NCBI RefSeq assembly: GCF_018397995.1
Contig: NZ_BBQH01000019.1
Span: forward strand, 103,752 to 167,751
Reading direction: 5' to 3'
DNA: 64,000 nucleotides
Source of the DNA: Rhizomonospora bruguierae
Lineage (GTDB): Bacteria; Actinomycetota; Actinomycetes; Mycobacteriales; Micromonosporaceae
Made by a program: the position numbers and the translations under genes. Below, in pieces: positions 63,841 to 64,000 of this stretch. The stretch's first letter is position 1; each line of letters opens with the position of its first letter. The notes beneath the pieces were generated by a model. The model was given only the letters and a program-made list of their open reading frames with translations. It did not search any database and was not told the DNA's origin.

Positions 63841-64000
63841 CCCGTTGGAGGATGGGCTTGGCGCATTTCGGCGGTTCAGGGCGCCTTTATAACTTGTTCC
63901 GGCGTCTTCGGCGTTTAGTGACCGTGCGGGCCTAGTTGAGTAACACCTGTCGTCGCTCTCATCCTCACGGTGAATGAGGGCGTTGTCGATCGTTACGGGT

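Overview
The window comes from a high-G+C actinobacterium. The evidence is mycothiol biosynthesis (mshB), F420-era actinobacterial families such as DUF4245 and PIN-PhoH, GTP-dependent PEP carboxykinase, a very high GC content with frequent GTG starts, and many TANNNT boxes placed 6-7 bases before start codons as in leaderless actinobacterial mRNAs. The gene set and the dispersed GTGAGCGCGAGG-type repeat suggest Micromonosporaceae; this family-level call is inference.

Layout. Bases 1-1055 hold a partial AbiEi-like protein and the tail of a secreted-protein gene. Bases 1078-9375 hold core metabolism: gdhA, dapC-fdxA, a GNAT enzyme, mshB with two small membrane proteins, and an S9 peptidase homologue that has lost its serine. 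Bases 9505-12992 hold a broken Uma2 gene and tldD/tldE, which are joined by three tandem 89-bp repeats that each encode a 30-codon ORF. Bases 13033-17053 carry the sdhCAB operon with a candidate operator and a strong terminator. Bases 17190-31085 contain a NUDIX hydrolase, a PCD-like protein, ychF, the DNA-alkylation repair pair alkA-ogt, a heterodimeric ABC exporter, a secreted trypsin-like protease, valS and an AbiEi-like gene. Bases 31280-45406 contain membrane proteins, rmuC, xseAB, ispH, glpX, a thioredoxin-reductase-like flavoprotein, a rhomboid protease, a secreted transglycosylase-like protein and PIN-PhoH. Bases 45648-58052 contain a helix-turn-helix regulator, otsB, a short cis-prenyl transferase with a geranylgeranyl-reductase-type flavoprotein, a second secreted hydrolase, pckG, two GtrA proteins, a PH-domain protein, birA and an acyl-CoA carboxylase beta subunit.

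From 58053 to the end the character changes. GC is lower by eye, and there are a frameshifted IS630 transposase remnant, a truncated short-chain dehydrogenase, two regulator fragments that meet at one breakpoint, and a DUF6879/XRE pair with a GCAAC operator array. This is an accessory region that has replaced whatever normally follows the carboxylase gene.

Two window-wide patterns deserve attention. First, fifteen genes have a TANNNT box 6-7 bases upstream of the start, which fixes several start codons and indicates widespread leaderless transcription. Second, a repeat found at two unrelated operon junctions begins on the upstream stop codon and ends on the downstream start codon, and always carries a small ORF with GTGA overlaps at both ends. 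It looks like a dispersed translational-coupling element.
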